Notes under the pieces: model-generated
Databases searched by the model: none
Told to the model about the DNA's origin: nothing
What the model saw: the letters and a program-made list of their open reading frames with translations, nothing else
Program-made: the position numbers and the translations under genes
Source of the DNA: Aquidulcibacter paucihalophilus
GTDB lineage: Bacteria > Pseudomonadota > Alphaproteobacteria > Caulobacterales > Caulobacteraceae
Length of the DNA stretch: 64,000 nucleotides
Direction of reading: 5' to 3'
Assembly: GCA_030285985.1 (NCBI GenBank)
Contig: CP127384.1
Span: 124,001 to 188,000 of the forward strand
Shown: positions 54,698-64,000 of the stretch, piece after piece
How the letters are laid out: every line of letters starts with the position of its first letter
How positions within the stretch are numbered: the first letter of the stretch is position 1

Positions 54698-55315
54698 CTA
54701 ACGCGCCCGGCGAAGCGTCAGATTGATCCGGCCGCCGCCCGGCACCAGGGTCGAGGAGCCGGCGATGACCCGGTCGATCCCGTGCCGCGCCAGCCGTGCC
54801 GGGCCGGTCAGGGCGCAGACGTCGCCCGAGGCCAGCCGCACCGTCCGCGTCGGCCCGCCACCGGCCGCGCCGATCCGGAACATCGCGGCATCGCCGAGCG
54901 AGACAGACAGCACAGGCGCGCTTTGGTCCTGCTCGTCGAGATCCTGATGCAGGCCCATCCTCGCACCCTCCCGGTAGCGGTTGACCAGACAGGCGTCGGG
55001 CGGCTCCGGCCAGCCGGTCAGGTCACTCCAGAGCGCCATCAGCGCCCGGGGCATCGGTGGCCATGGGGCACCGGTCACCGGATGGGTCGGCTGGTAGCGG
55101 TAGCCGCCCCGGTCCGAGACCCAGCCCAGCGGGCCGAGATTGGTCATCTCCACCGCAAAAGGCCGCCCGCCCGGCGTCACGGGCCGATAGAAGGGCGCCT
55201 GTTCCGCGGCCGCCAGCACCTCGGCCAGCAGATCCGCCTGTTCAGACGCGGAAAGGGCTCCCGGCCAGAACCGGAAGCCCTCCATACCCGTATCGATCTC
55301 GCGCGCAGAACCCAT
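54698..55315 (-). CDS. alkB: AlkB-like alpha-ketoglutarate-dependent dioxygenase
   Basis: A 205-aa Fe(II)/2-oxoglutarate enzyme that repairs alkylated bases oxidatively. Metal ligands: HxD in GLHQDLDEQD and a distal His in ARHGIDRV. The 2-oxoglutarate Arg is in RINLTLRR. LVNRYREGARMG is the substrate-side strand. No LexA box or Ada site was seen upstream. ATG at 55315. Confidence 0.94.
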   Translation of the reverse strand: MGSAREIDTGMEGFRFWPGALSASEQADLLAEVLAAAEQAPFYRPVTPGGRPFAVEMTNLGPLGWVSDRGGYRYQPTHPVTGAPWPPMPRALMALWSDLTGWPEPPDACLVNRYREGARMGLHQDLDEQDQSAPVLSVSLGDAAMFRIGAAGGGPTRTVRLASGDVCALTGPARLARHGIDRVIAGSSTLVPGGGRINLTLRRAR

Positions 55316-55389
55316 GCCCAGAGGATAGGGCTTCCGCCCCGGCGCTCAAGCAGCGAGCGACCGGGTCGCGAGCGTTGACGCCCCCGGGA

Positions 55390-55788
55390 TCAGCGCGTGT
55401 AGTAATAGTCCGCGATCTGGCAGACGTTGACGTTGAAGCGCGTCAGGACCTGGCCGTTGGTGAACTCGGCCTTGAAGTCATACAGGCAGGCACCCGAGCC
55501 GTCGTCGATGTTCATCATGATGCTGCTGCCGGCGGCCAGGGTGCCGCGGCCCAGCATGTCTTCTTCCCAGTCCGTGACGCGCGAGTCGGAGGCGTAGAAG
55601 CGCAGCATGGTCCAGCCGGTGTTGTTGTGGATGCGCACCCGGCGGTTCAGGCCGTCACGCGACTGGACCGGTGCCGAAGCGGCGGCCTTGTCGGCGGCGA
55701 CAACCGGCTCGGCGGCGGTGGCGACGGAAGCGGTTCCGAGGGCCGCGACGATCAGCGCGGCGCGGGCGATGCTCTTGAAGGTTTTCAT
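55390..55788 (-). CDS. Hypothetical secreted protein
   Basis: A 132-aa protein with a signal peptide (MKTFKSIARAALIVAALGTA, cleavage near ATAAE). The mature part contains NRRVRIHNNTGWTMLRFYAS, ASDSRVTDWEEDMLGRGTLA and GACLYDFKAEFTNGQVL, a beta-rich pattern with two Cys. No family name is known to me; similar short secreted proteins occur in Caulobacterales. GGAGAG lies before the ATG. Upstream 55789-56092 holds the dnaK promoter region. Confidence 0.7.
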   Translation of the reverse strand: MKTFKSIARAALIVAALGTASVATAAEPVVAADKAAASAPVQSRDGLNRRVRIHNNTGWTMLRFYASDSRVTDWEEDMLGRGTLAAGSSIMMNIDDGSGACLYDFKAEFTNGQVLTRFNVNVCQIADYYYTR

Positions 55789-55910
55789 ATCAGTCTCTCC
55801 CCAGCGGCCGGACCCTGATGGCTCGGCGATGACGGTGTTATGCCATTGCTGAAGGGTGGCCGCATCTGACGGACCCTGACGGTTGAATCGTGCGTCAGGG
55901 CTGTTTGGGG

Positions 55911-55938
55911 CTTGCGGCAGGTGGGGTGTTTCCCATAT
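55911..55938 (+). promoter_or_regulatory. Candidate sigma-32 promoter for dnaK
   Basis: CTTGCG at 55911-55916, 15 bases, then CCCATAT at 55932-55938. Alphaproteobacterial heat-shock promoters resemble CTTG...CCCATAT. It would give a dnaK leader of about 145 bases. Heat-shock control of dnaK is known in Caulobacter; this site is inferred. Confidence 0.65.
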
Positions 55939-56092
55939 CGGCCTCAACCGCTGTAAATCCCCGCAGTTCGTGGGGCTTTGCGGCCGGAACCGTACCAACC
56001 GACCAAAGACCCTGACACCGGGGGCGGTCACGCGCGGCGCTTCGCTTTAAAAGGCCGCCGCATCGCCCGCTGAATGGAGTGAAAGACGACAC

Positions 56093-58003
<1,911 letters not shown>

Positions 58004-58026
58004 GCCGGAGCGGCCCGCAACTGTCA

Positions 58027-58058
58027 CGGCCCCGCCTGTCCCGAGACGGGCGGGGCCG
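58027..58058 (+). terminator. Strong hairpin between dnaK and dnaJ
   Basis: CGGCCCCGCCTGTC (58027-58040), loop CCGA, GACGGGCGGGGCCG (58045-58058): 14-bp arms with one mismatch, followed by TTTC. Probable terminator or attenuator that lowers dnaJ relative to dnaK. Confidence 0.8.
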
Positions 58059-58171
58059 TTTCACGAAACTTGCATCAGTCGACCGGGCGCCCATGTCAGC
58101 CTGGTCAGCCGTCCGGTCGCCGCCCGACAAGAGGCGCGGGCCATCGGCAAGGGTAAGAGGACGAACGCCGC

Positions 58172-59359
58172 ATGGCGACGCGTGACTATTACGAGGTTCT
58201 GGGGGTCGAGCGGACCATCGACGCCGCCGGCCTGAAGGCCGCCTATCGCAAATTGGCGATGCAGCACCATCCTGATCAAAACGGCGGGTGCGAAGACTCC
58301 CTGGCCCGCTTCAAGGAAATCTCCGAAGCCTATTCGGTCCTCTCCGACGACCAGAAGCGCGCGGCCTATGACCGGTTCGGTCATGCCGGGGTCAACGGCG
58401 GCGGCGGCGGGTTCGGCGGCCAGGGCCAGGGCTTCACTGACGTCAACGACATCTTCTCGCAGGTCTTCGGCGACGCGTTCGGCGATGTGTTCGGCGGCCG
58501 CGCCGGCGGCGGCGCGCGCCAGCATGGCCCGCGCCGCGGCTCGGACCTGCGCTATGATCTCGAGATCACCCTGGAGCAGGCCTACAAGGGCTCCGACGTC
58601 GAGATCGCCGTGCCCACCACCGCCGCCTGCGACACCTGCGAGGGATCCGGCGCGAAAAAGGGGGCCAAGGCCTCGACCTGCACCACCTGCCAGGGCGCGG
58701 GTCGCGTCCGCTCCGCCAACGGCTTCTTCCAGGTCGAGCGCACCTGCCCCCACTGTGGCGGGCAGGGCTCCCGTCTGGCCGCCGCGGACGCCTGCACGGC
58801 CTGCGCCGGCCACGGCCAGGTGCGCAAGAACCGCAAGCTCCAGCTCAAGATCCCGGCCGGGGTCGATGACGGCTCGCGCATCCGCCTGTCGGGCGAGGGC
58901 GACGCCGGCACGCGCGGCGGACCGCGCGGCGACCTCTATGTCTTCATCTCGGTCACACCCCACGAACTGTTCGAGCGCGACAACCTCGATCTGCTGGTGA
59001 CCGTGCCCGTGCCCATGACCACGGCGGCCCTCGGCGGCGAGATCGACGCCCCCTGCCTGACGTCCGAGGCCTGCGACGGCCGCTGCCGGGCACCCGTCAG
59101 CGTCCCCGCCGGGGCCCAGACCGGCAAGACCGTCCGCATCAAGGGCAAGGGCATGCCGCATCTGAACGGCAAGAACCGCGGCGACCTCGTGGTCGAGCTA
59201 TTCGTCGAGACCCCGACCGACCTGACCGCGCACCAGAAGGAGCTGCTTCAGGAGCTGGCGGCCTCGCTGGGCGAGAGCCAGACTCCGCGCAACTCCTCGT
59301 TCGCCGGCAAGGCCAAACGCTTCTGGGCCGACATTCTGGGTTCGGAAGCGCCACAGTAG
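58172..59359 (+). CDS. dnaJ: Hsp40 co-chaperone DnaJ
   Basis: A 395-aa protein. The J domain (residues 1-70) carries HPD in MQHHPDQNGG. It is followed by a Gly/Phe-rich stretch and four zinc motifs CDTCEGSG, CTTCQGAG, CPHCGGQG and CTACAGHG (residues about 150-215). Two beta-sandwich C-terminal domains complete it. The domain order is complete for a class A J-protein. Follows dnaK after a hairpin. Confidence 0.97.
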   Translation: MATRDYYEVLGVERTIDAAGLKAAYRKLAMQHHPDQNGGCEDSLARFKEISEAYSVLSDDQKRAAYDRFGHAGVNGGGGGFGGQGQGFTDVNDIFSQVFGDAFGDVFGGRAGGGARQHGPRRGSDLRYDLEITLEQAYKGSDVEIAVPTTAACDTCEGSGAKKGAKASTCTTCQGAGRVRSANGFFQVERTCPHCGGQGSRLAAADACTACAGHGQVRKNRKLQLKIPAGVDDGSRIRLSGEGDAGTRGGPRGDLYVFISVTPHELFERDNLDLLVTVPVPMTTAALGGEIDAPCLTSEACDGRCRAPVSVPAGAQTGKTVRIKGKGMPHLNGKNRGDLVVELFVETPTDLTAHQKELLQELAASLGESQTPRNSSFAGKAKRFWADILGSEAPQ

Positions 59360-59426
59360 GCGTCGGCCGAGGATGACGACGCTCGCGAATAGCGCCAGAA
59401 TGTCCGCGAACTGACAGGGGTCCGAC

Positions 59427-60176
59427 TTGAGCGTCATCTTCCACGCAGGCATATCCGGCGCGCGCGGCCGGATGGGCCGGGCCGTCTCGACCGTTCTGGA
59501 TGCCCGCGAGGACGTCGTTGTCGCCGCCCGCTTCGACCGCGGCGAGACGCCCGACCTGTCGCTGTGCGACGTGATCATCGACTTCTCGACCCCCGATGCC
59601 TCGGTCGAACTGGCCCGGACCTGCGCCGAGCGTGGCGGGCCGGCCCTCGTCATAGGCTCCACCGGCCTGACGCCCGAGCAGGAAACCGACATCCATACGG
59701 CGTCAGAGAAGATCGCCATCGTCCGCAGCGGCAATTTCTCGCTCGGAGTCAACATATTGATCGGACTGGTGGAACACGCGGCCCAGCGGCTCGACGCGGC
59801 CGACTGGGACATCGAGGTTCTGGAAACCCATCACCGCCGCAAGGCCGATGCGCCGTCGGGCACGGCCCTGATGCTGGGCGAGGCCGCCGCCAATGGCCGT
59901 GACGTCGACCTGGCCGACGTCCGCTCCGCGCCCTACGACGGCATCACCGGCGAGCGGGAGATCGGCCGGATCGGCTTCGCCTCCCTGCGCGCCGGCGGGG
60001 TGATCGGAGAGCATACGGTCCTGTTCGCCTCGGCAGACGAAACCCTGACGCTCAGCCATTCGGCCATCGACCGGTCGCTGTTCGCCAAGGGCGCCGTCGC
60101 CGCCGCCGCCTGGGTGCGCAGTCGCAAGCCGGGCCTCTACGACATGCAGGACGTGCTGGGGTTCCGGCAGGCATAG
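59427..60176 (+). CDS. dapB: 4-hydroxy-tetrahydrodipicolinate reductase
   Basis: A 249-aa enzyme of lysine and diaminopimelate synthesis. NAD(P) motif GISGARGRMGRAV. Catalytic His pair and Lys are in ETHHRRKADAPSGTAL, and GEREIGRIGFASLRAGGVIG EH is the substrate loop. TTG start at 59427 with AGGGG 7 bases upstream. Slightly shorter than the E. coli enzyme. Confidence 0.96.
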   Translation: MSVIFHAGISGARGRMGRAVSTVLDAREDVVVAARFDRGETPDLSLCDVIIDFSTPDASVELARTCAERGGPALVIGSTGLTPEQETDIHTASEKIAIVRSGNFSLGVNILIGLVEHAAQRLDAADWDIEVLETHHRRKADAPSGTALMLGEAAANGRDVDLADVRSAPYDGITGEREIGRIGFASLRAGGVIGEHTVLFASADETLTLSHSAIDRSLFAKGAVAAAAWVRSRKPGLYDMQDVLGFRQA

Positions 60177-60181
60177 GCCTT

Positions 60182-60199
60182 GGCAGGCTGTCGCCTGCC
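60182..60199 (+). terminator. Short GC hairpin after dapB
   Basis: GGCAGGC-TGTC-GCCTGCC, five bases after the dapB stop. A perfect 7-bp stem but no T-run, so the terminator role is only probable. Confidence 0.5.
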
Positions 60200-60328
60200 G
60201 GGGACGCTACGTTCGCGACGCGGTCGCTCACTACTTGAGCGCGGACTCCAGGATTCCCCTTGAAGCCCGCGCGAAGCGCCAGGCCGCGTCGGGTCGACAG
60301 GGCGGCGCCCTGTGACCGCGGCCCAACA

Positions 60329-60694
60329 TCAATGCGCGTGCCGCCGGTGACCGTGCCCCCGCCCCACGAACAGCGACTTGATGAAGAACATCACGGCGAT
60401 GACCACGGCGAAGCCGAGGAACAGGGCCAGCACCGTCATCCAGAAGCCCATCGTCAGCAGGGGCGGCATCACGAAGGCGCCGCCATCCAGCATCGGCCGC
60501 ACCAGACCCACGAGGATGAAGGCGAGCGCCGCACCCAGCGAGGTCGCCCACAACCGGCTCCAGGCCGGCATCATCAAGGCTGCGATCACCGCGATGACCA
60601 GGCCGGTGACCTGGTTGATGGTGTCGAACCCGCCCTGGGCGAGACCGAACAGCCCGCTCAGAAACACACCGATCGAATCGAACAGGGACTCCAT
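60329..60694 (-). CDS. Small membrane protein with a histidine-rich tail
   Basis: A 121-aa protein with about three to four hydrophobic helices (residues about 8-25, 30-50, 55-75 and 85-110). The cytosolic-type basic tail VGRGHGHRRHAH has four His in eleven residues and could bind metal. AGGAGG lies 8 bases before the ATG at 60694. No family recognised. The gap 60177-60328 between dapB and this gene holds only a hairpin and a short dispersed motif. Confidence 0.72.
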   Translation of the reverse strand: MESLFDSIGVFLSGLFGLAQGGFDTINQVTGLVIAVIAALMMPAWSRLWATSLGAALAFILVGLVRPMLDGGAFVMPPLLTMGFWMTVLALFLGFAVVIAVMFFIKSLFVGRGHGHRRHAH

Positions 60695-60766
60695 GACGCC
60701 AACCTCCTGGATGCGGCCCAAGCTTGGCCGGACGCGGGGTTAACGCCGGTCGGCGGGAATGGCTCC

Positions 60767-61216
60767 CTAGCGCCCGGTCGAGCCGAAGCCGCCGGCGCCG
60801 CGCGCGGTTTCATCCAGCGCCACCACCTCGACCATGGTCGCCTGTTCATGCCGGGCGATGACCATCTGGGCGATGCGTTCGCCGCGGCGGATGACGAACG
60901 GCTCCTGCCCATGGTTGATCAGGATGACCCCGACCTCGCCGCGATAATCGCTGTCGATGGTGCCGGGCGAGTTGAGACAGGTCAGGCCATGCTTCAGGGC
61001 CAGACCCGAGCGCGGCCGTACCTGGGCCTCATAGCCGGGCTCGAGCGCGATCTTCAGTCCGGTCGGGACCAGGGCCCGCGCTCCCGGCGCCAGCGTCACC
61101 GGCGCGTCCTCGGCCACCGCCGCGCGCAGGTCCATCCCGGCCGAGCCGCCGGTCTCATAGGCCGGAAGGGGCAGGCCTTCGGCATGCGGCAGGCGTTCGA
61201 CGCGGACGGTGGTCAT
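60767..61216 (-). CDS. dut: dUTP diphosphatase
   Basis: A 149-aa trimeric enzyme converting dUTP to dUMP. Motifs: [10 protein letters not shown] (1), [11 protein letters not shown] (2), [18 protein letters not shown] (3), [12 protein letters not shown] (4), and the C-terminal [11 protein letters not shown] (5). All five are intact. 14 bases downstream of coaBC on the same strand, the common alphaproteobacterial order. Confidence 0.98.
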   Translation of the reverse strand: MTTVRVERLPHAEGLPLPAYETGGSAGMDLRAAVAEDAPVTLAPGARALVPTGLKIALEPGYEAQVRPRSGLALKHGLTCLNSPGTIDSDYRGEVGVILINHGQEPFVIRRGERIAQMVIARHEQATMVEVVALDETARGAGGFGSTGR

Positions 61217-61230
61217 GCGGGCAAGGCCTT

Positions 61231-62457
61231 TCAGGCTTTGAAATGGTCGGCGATGCGGGCGGCCAGCTTGCGCGCCACCTCGGCCTTGGACTGGCGCGGC
61301 CAGGTTTCGGCCGAGCCATCCCGGGTGAACAGGGTGACCGTATTGCCGTCGGCACCGAAAACGTCATCGGAGACGTCATTGCCCACGATCCAGTCGCAGC
61401 CCTTGCGCGACAGTTTGGAGCGGGCGTTGGCTTCAAGGTCGGTCGTCTCGGCGGCGAAGCCAACCACCAGCTTCGGCCGCTTCTTTCCGGGGGCCGAAAT
61501 GCCCGCGAGGATGTCGGGGTTCTCGATCAGCGACAGCAACGGCGGGCCGCCGGGTGCCTTCTTGATCTTGCCCGAGGCGACGCCGTCGACGCGCCAGTCG
61601 GCGACCGCCGCGCTCATCACCGCGATTTCGGCCGGCAGGGCCGCCGCCACCGCCGTCTGCATCTCGCGCGCCGTCTCGACCCACACCCGCTCGACGCCCA
61701 CAGGCGCGGCCAGGGCGACCGGTCCGGACACCAGGGTCACCTGTGCCCCCAGACGGGCAAGGGCTTCGGCGATAGCATAGCCCTGTTTGCCACTGGAGCG
61801 ATTGGTCAGGCCGCGCACAGGGTCGATCGGCTCGAAGGTCGGACCGGCGGTGACCACGGCGCGACGGCCAGCCAGCGGCCGCCCGTCAGGTCCCGCCAGC
61901 AGGCCTTCGATCGCTGACAGGATCGCCGCCGGCTCTGCCATCCGGCCCGGTCCGAACTCGCCGCAGGCCATCTCGCCCTCATCCGGGCCGACCACGGCCA
62001 TGCCGTGAAAGCCGTCGAAGCTCTTCAGACGCTGGACATTGGCCTGCACCGCCGGGTGCAGCCACATCCGCACATTCATCGCCGGGGCCAGCAGCACCCG
62101 CTTGTCGGTGGCCAGAAGCGTGGTCGAGGCGAGATCGTCGGCCAGGCCGTTGGCCGCCTTGGCGATCAGCCCCGCCGTGGCCGGTGCCACCACCACCAGA
62201 TCAGCCCAGCGCGACAGCTCGATATGGCCCATGGCCGTTTCGTCGTCCGGCATGAACAGGTTCTGGCGCACCGGCTGGCCTGTCAGGGCCGCCAGGGACA
62301 TCGGGGTCACGAACTCGGACCCCGCCGCGGTGAGCACGCTCATGACCTCTGCACCGGCCTTTTTCAGCAGCCGAACCAGTTCCAGCGACTTGTAGGCGGC
62401 GATGCCGCCGCCGACGATCAGCAGGATCTTGCGTCCGGACATCGAGGCTGGGGTCAT
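61231..62457 (-). CDS. coaBC: Bifunctional CoaBC (phosphopantothenoylcysteine decarboxylase/synthase)
   Basis: A 408-aa coenzyme A biosynthesis enzyme. The N-terminal flavoprotein domain ([29 protein letters not shown] with the PXMNXXMW motif, and a substrate-clamp Cys in [13 protein letters not shown]) is fused to the C-terminal CTP-dependent ligase ([30 protein letters not shown]). Start ATG at 62457 or 62442. It shares the intergenic region holding a LexA box with the divergent lipoprotein gene. Confidence 0.97.
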   Translation of the reverse strand: MTPASMSGRKILLIVGGGIAAYKSLELVRLLKKAGAEVMSVLTAAGSEFVTPMSLAALTGQPVRQNLFMPDDETAMGHIELSRWADLVVVAPATAGLIAKAANGLADDLASTTLLATDKRVLLAPAMNVRMWLHPAVQANVQRLKSFDGFHGMAVVGPDEGEMACGEFGPGRMAEPAAILSAIEGLLAGPDGRPLAGRRAVVTAGPTFEPIDPVRGLTNRSSGKQGYAIAEALARLGAQVTLVSGPVALAAPVGVERVWVETAREMQTAVAAALPAEIAVMSAAVADWRVDGVASGKIKKAPGGPPLLSLIENPDILAGISAPGKKRPKLVVGFAAETTDLEANARSKLSRKGCDWIVGNDVSDDVFGADGNTVTLFTRDGSAETWPRQSKAEVARKLAARIADHFKA

Positions 62458-62511
62458 GCTGCTGATCTAGCGATGCGGCCGGGCGGCGTCGAGAGGAACC
62501 CGTCCCGACTG

Positions 62512-62526
62512 GAACATTGCAGGAAC
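62512..62526 (+). promoter_or_regulatory. LexA (SOS) box before an uncharacterised lipoprotein gene
   Basis: GAAC-N7-GAAC (62512-62515 and 62523-62526), identical in form to the mmcB box. It lies 55 bases before the ATG at 62581 and an equal distance from coaBC. The lipoprotein gene is the more likely target. Confidence 0.75.
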
Positions 62527-62580
62527 ATATGACCTGTGGTTATGCTGCGTTTGGCGGATTTCAATCACGGGAGGATTTCA

Positions 62581-63086
62581 TGATCGCCAACAAGGGTTCT
62601 GCATGGCTGGCGGCAGGATTGCTGGGGCTGGCCGGGTGCGGCAACGGCGGCTCGGCCGTCGAGACGCGGGAGCGCGAGGCACCGGGGGCTGAAGCGTCGC
62701 TGACCAGCGCGCCCTCGCAAGCCGCAGAGGCCGTCCCCGAAAAAGCGCGGCCCGTGCTGACCGCCAACCGGCGCGAAACCGTCGACGCCAAGATCACCCG
62801 GCTGTTCGAGCGCAACGGTGCCGATTTCGGCGCGGAGACGCCGCGGGACTATCTGGCCAAGGTCCAGGCGTTCATCTCGCGCCCGCCGGCCGGGACGGAG
62901 CGGGTCGAGCGTCCCAATGGTGATGTGCTGCTGTATCAGGCCTCGACCAACACCTTTGCGGTGGTGTCGCGGGACGGCGTGCCGAAAACCATGTTCAAGC
63001 CGCGCGACGGCGCGGCCTACTGGGCCGAGCAGAAGGACGCCGCGCCGAATTTCGGCCGGCGACGTTCCGGATCATCAGAAGAATAA
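62581..63086 (+). CDS. Putative SOS-linked lipoprotein with an unknown C-terminal domain
   Basis: A 168-aa protein. The signal peptide ends in the lipobox GLAGC (Cys about residue 20). An acidic low-complexity linker runs to about residue 60, then a compact domain: ITRLFERNGADFGAETPRDYL, then VERPNGDVLLYQASTNTFAV, then DGVPKTMFKPRDGAAYWAEQ. This domain resembles the C-terminal ends of some polymorphic-toxin or colicin-like RNases/DNases, a resemblance from memory only. A LexA box precedes the gene. Function unknown. Confidence 0.75.
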
Positions 63087-63119
63087 GTCGGACCGGAGAG
63101 CGACCGGCGGGACGAGGAG

Positions 63120-63536
63120 TCAGTCCTCGTCCTGCTCCTTGCGCTCGGCCATGTCGCGGATCAGTTCCAGGGCCAGCTTCTGCTGACGGGTGGACAGCTG
63201 GGGTGCCAGACGGCTGATTTCGATGGTGTAGCGCGTGGCCGGGAAGTCGTGCTCGAAAGCACCGCCACCCTCTGCCATGCCCGCGATCTGGGCACCGGTC
63301 AGGCCTTCGAAGAAATAGCCGATGTCGACCTTGAAGAAGCGGGCGATGTCCCAGAGCTTGGACGCCGAGATGCGGTTGGCACCCTTCTCGTATTTCTGGA
63401 TCTGCTGGAACGTCAGGCCGAGCGCGCGACCGAGGTCACTCTGGTTATAACCGAGCGCGAGACGTTTCTCGCACACCCGCCGGCCCACATGCCGGTCTAC
63501 GGGATGAGGACCGTCCTCGCCCTTGCCTCTCGCCAT
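63120..63536 (-). CDS. XRE-family transcriptional regulator
   Basis: A 138-aa regulator. The N-terminal helix-turn-helix (residues about 15-70) is VCEKRLALGYNQSDLGRALG and TFQQIQKYEKGANRISASKL. A helical C-terminal region ends in a charged tail. It is the regulator commonly found beside lnt in alphaproteobacteria. A GGACGAGGA/TCCTCGTCC hairpin (63110-63132) spans its stop codon. Confidence 0.9.
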   Translation of the reverse strand: MARGKGEDGPHPVDRHVGRRVCEKRLALGYNQSDLGRALGLTFQQIQKYEKGANRISASKLWDIARFFKVDIGYFFEGLTGAQIAGMAEGGGAFEHDFPATRYTIEISRLAPQLSTRQQKLALELIRDMAERKEQDED

Positions 63537-63696
63537 CGTCCATTCGTCCTTCGGTTGCTTACGGCCAAGCCTGAATGCGCTCGTGATTCGTCGCTGTCAC
63601 CAAAAATTGCAAAAACCGCGTCGCCTGGAACAGCCCCGGTTGCGTAACCGGCTCTATTGCTCTCGCAGGGCGTGAATTCAGGCAAAAAGTTGCGAA

Positions 63697-64000
63697 TCAG
63701 TCGGGTGTAACGCCCCGACGCAGGCGGCTCCAGGGCGCGGCGACCGCCAGCCCGGCCAGCACAGCCAACCAGAACAACAGGTCCCCGAAACGCCCGTAGA
63801 AGGTGGCCGCCGTCGGCCGGGGCAGGCGGGCGTCGATCACGCCACTCTCACCCGGCTCAAGCCGCTGGTCGTCAATCACCCGACCCCAGGGGTCGATCAT
63901 GGCGGAAACGCCCGTGGGCGTGGACCGCACCACCGGCAAACCGGTCTCGATGGCGCGATAGCTGGCGAGATTCAGATGCTGGAGCGGCCCGGAACTGCGC
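63697..64000 (-). CDS. lnt: Apolipoprotein N-acyltransferase, C-terminal part (cut by window edge)
   Basis: Inner-membrane enzyme that adds the third acyl chain to lipoproteins. The visible 100 C-terminal residues begin with GPLQHLNLASYRAIETGLPV and continue with VRSTPTGVSAMIDPWGRVID, the end of the nitrilase-like domain. The last membrane helix is LLFWLAVLAGLAVAAPW. The catalytic Glu, Lys and Cys lie outside the window. The frame is open to the right edge. Confidence 0.93.
   Translation of the reverse strand, partial: RSSGPLQHLNLASYRAIETGLPVVRSTPTGVSAMIDPWGRVIDDQRLEPGESGVIDARLPRPTAATFYGRFGDLLFWLAVLAGLAVAAPWSRLRRGVTPD

Noticed and set aside
63110..63132. Rho-independent terminator over the end of the XRE gene
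   Set aside because: A 9-bp stem exists but no T-run follows in either direction; left as a hairpin noted with the gene.

Overview
The window is high-GC alphaproteobacterial chromosome. The best fit is the Caulobacteraceae, most likely Brevundimonas or a close relative. This rests on a DivL orthologue with a Tyr in place of the phospho-accepting His, a hrcA-grpE plus dnaK-dnaJ layout, LexA boxes of the GAAC-N7-GAAC type, a UrcA-family protein, fabA-fabB, and sdhCDAB followed by a ferredoxin. The species call is inference. Almost all of the DNA is coding. No rRNA, tRNA, CRISPR array, prophage or classical insertion sequence was seen. Both ends cut genes: mdh on the left and lnt on the right.

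Layout. 0-2 kb: mdh end, an EcsC-family protein, two very small convergent ORFs and a VOC protein. 2-5.5 kb: katG and oxyR. 5.5-9.8 kb: a two-domain M16 lipoprotein peptidase, a membrane-anchored trypsin-like protease and a DUF350 protein. 9.9-16.3 kb: rlmN, a small zincin, divL and a secreted polysaccharide-lyase-like lipoprotein. 16.5-20 kb: a HAD hydrolase and a reactive-sulfur cassette (MBL persulfide dioxygenase, BigR/SqrR repressor, rhodanese, TSUP exporter) around a perfect operator. 20-25 kb: a PilZ-like protein, a glycerate-kinase-like protein, ferredoxin and sdhCDAB. 25-29 kb: HIT, SIMPL and ahpC-ahpD. 29-36 kb: murI, an M3 peptidase, urcA and ffh-rpsP-rimM. 36-40 kb: fabI, a CPA1 antiporter and fabB-fabA. 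40-48.5 kb: a hydroxyacid dehydrogenase, an S9 peptidase, a MoeB/ThiF protein, a BLUF photoreceptor, hslV and hslU separated by a GxxExxY gene, a lipocalin and SOS-type mmcB. 48.5-64 kb: envelope proteins, rph, hrcA-grpE, dienelactone hydrolase, alkB, dnaK-dnaJ, dapB, dut, coaBC, a lipoprotein behind a LexA box, an XRE regulator and lnt.

How the genes work together. Peroxide defence (katG, oxyR, ahpC, ahpD) carries ATAG-N7-CTAT type OxyR sites, yet the OxyR protein keeps only one cysteine. Protein quality control is dense (hslVU, dnaKJ, grpE, hrcA and several peptidases). Two SOS boxes precede mmcB and an uncharacterised lipoprotein.

The least ordinary structure is a set of seven intergenic inverted repeats whose arms are themselves degenerate short tandem repeats. 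They fall into three sequence families. One family A copy encloses a complete GxxExxY (PD-(D/E)XK-like) gene and sits between hslV and hslU, while two gene-less family A copies sit elsewhere. This is the best candidate in the window for an undescribed element or system. A second pattern is that five convergent gene pairs share one CTAG tetranucleotide as both stop codons.
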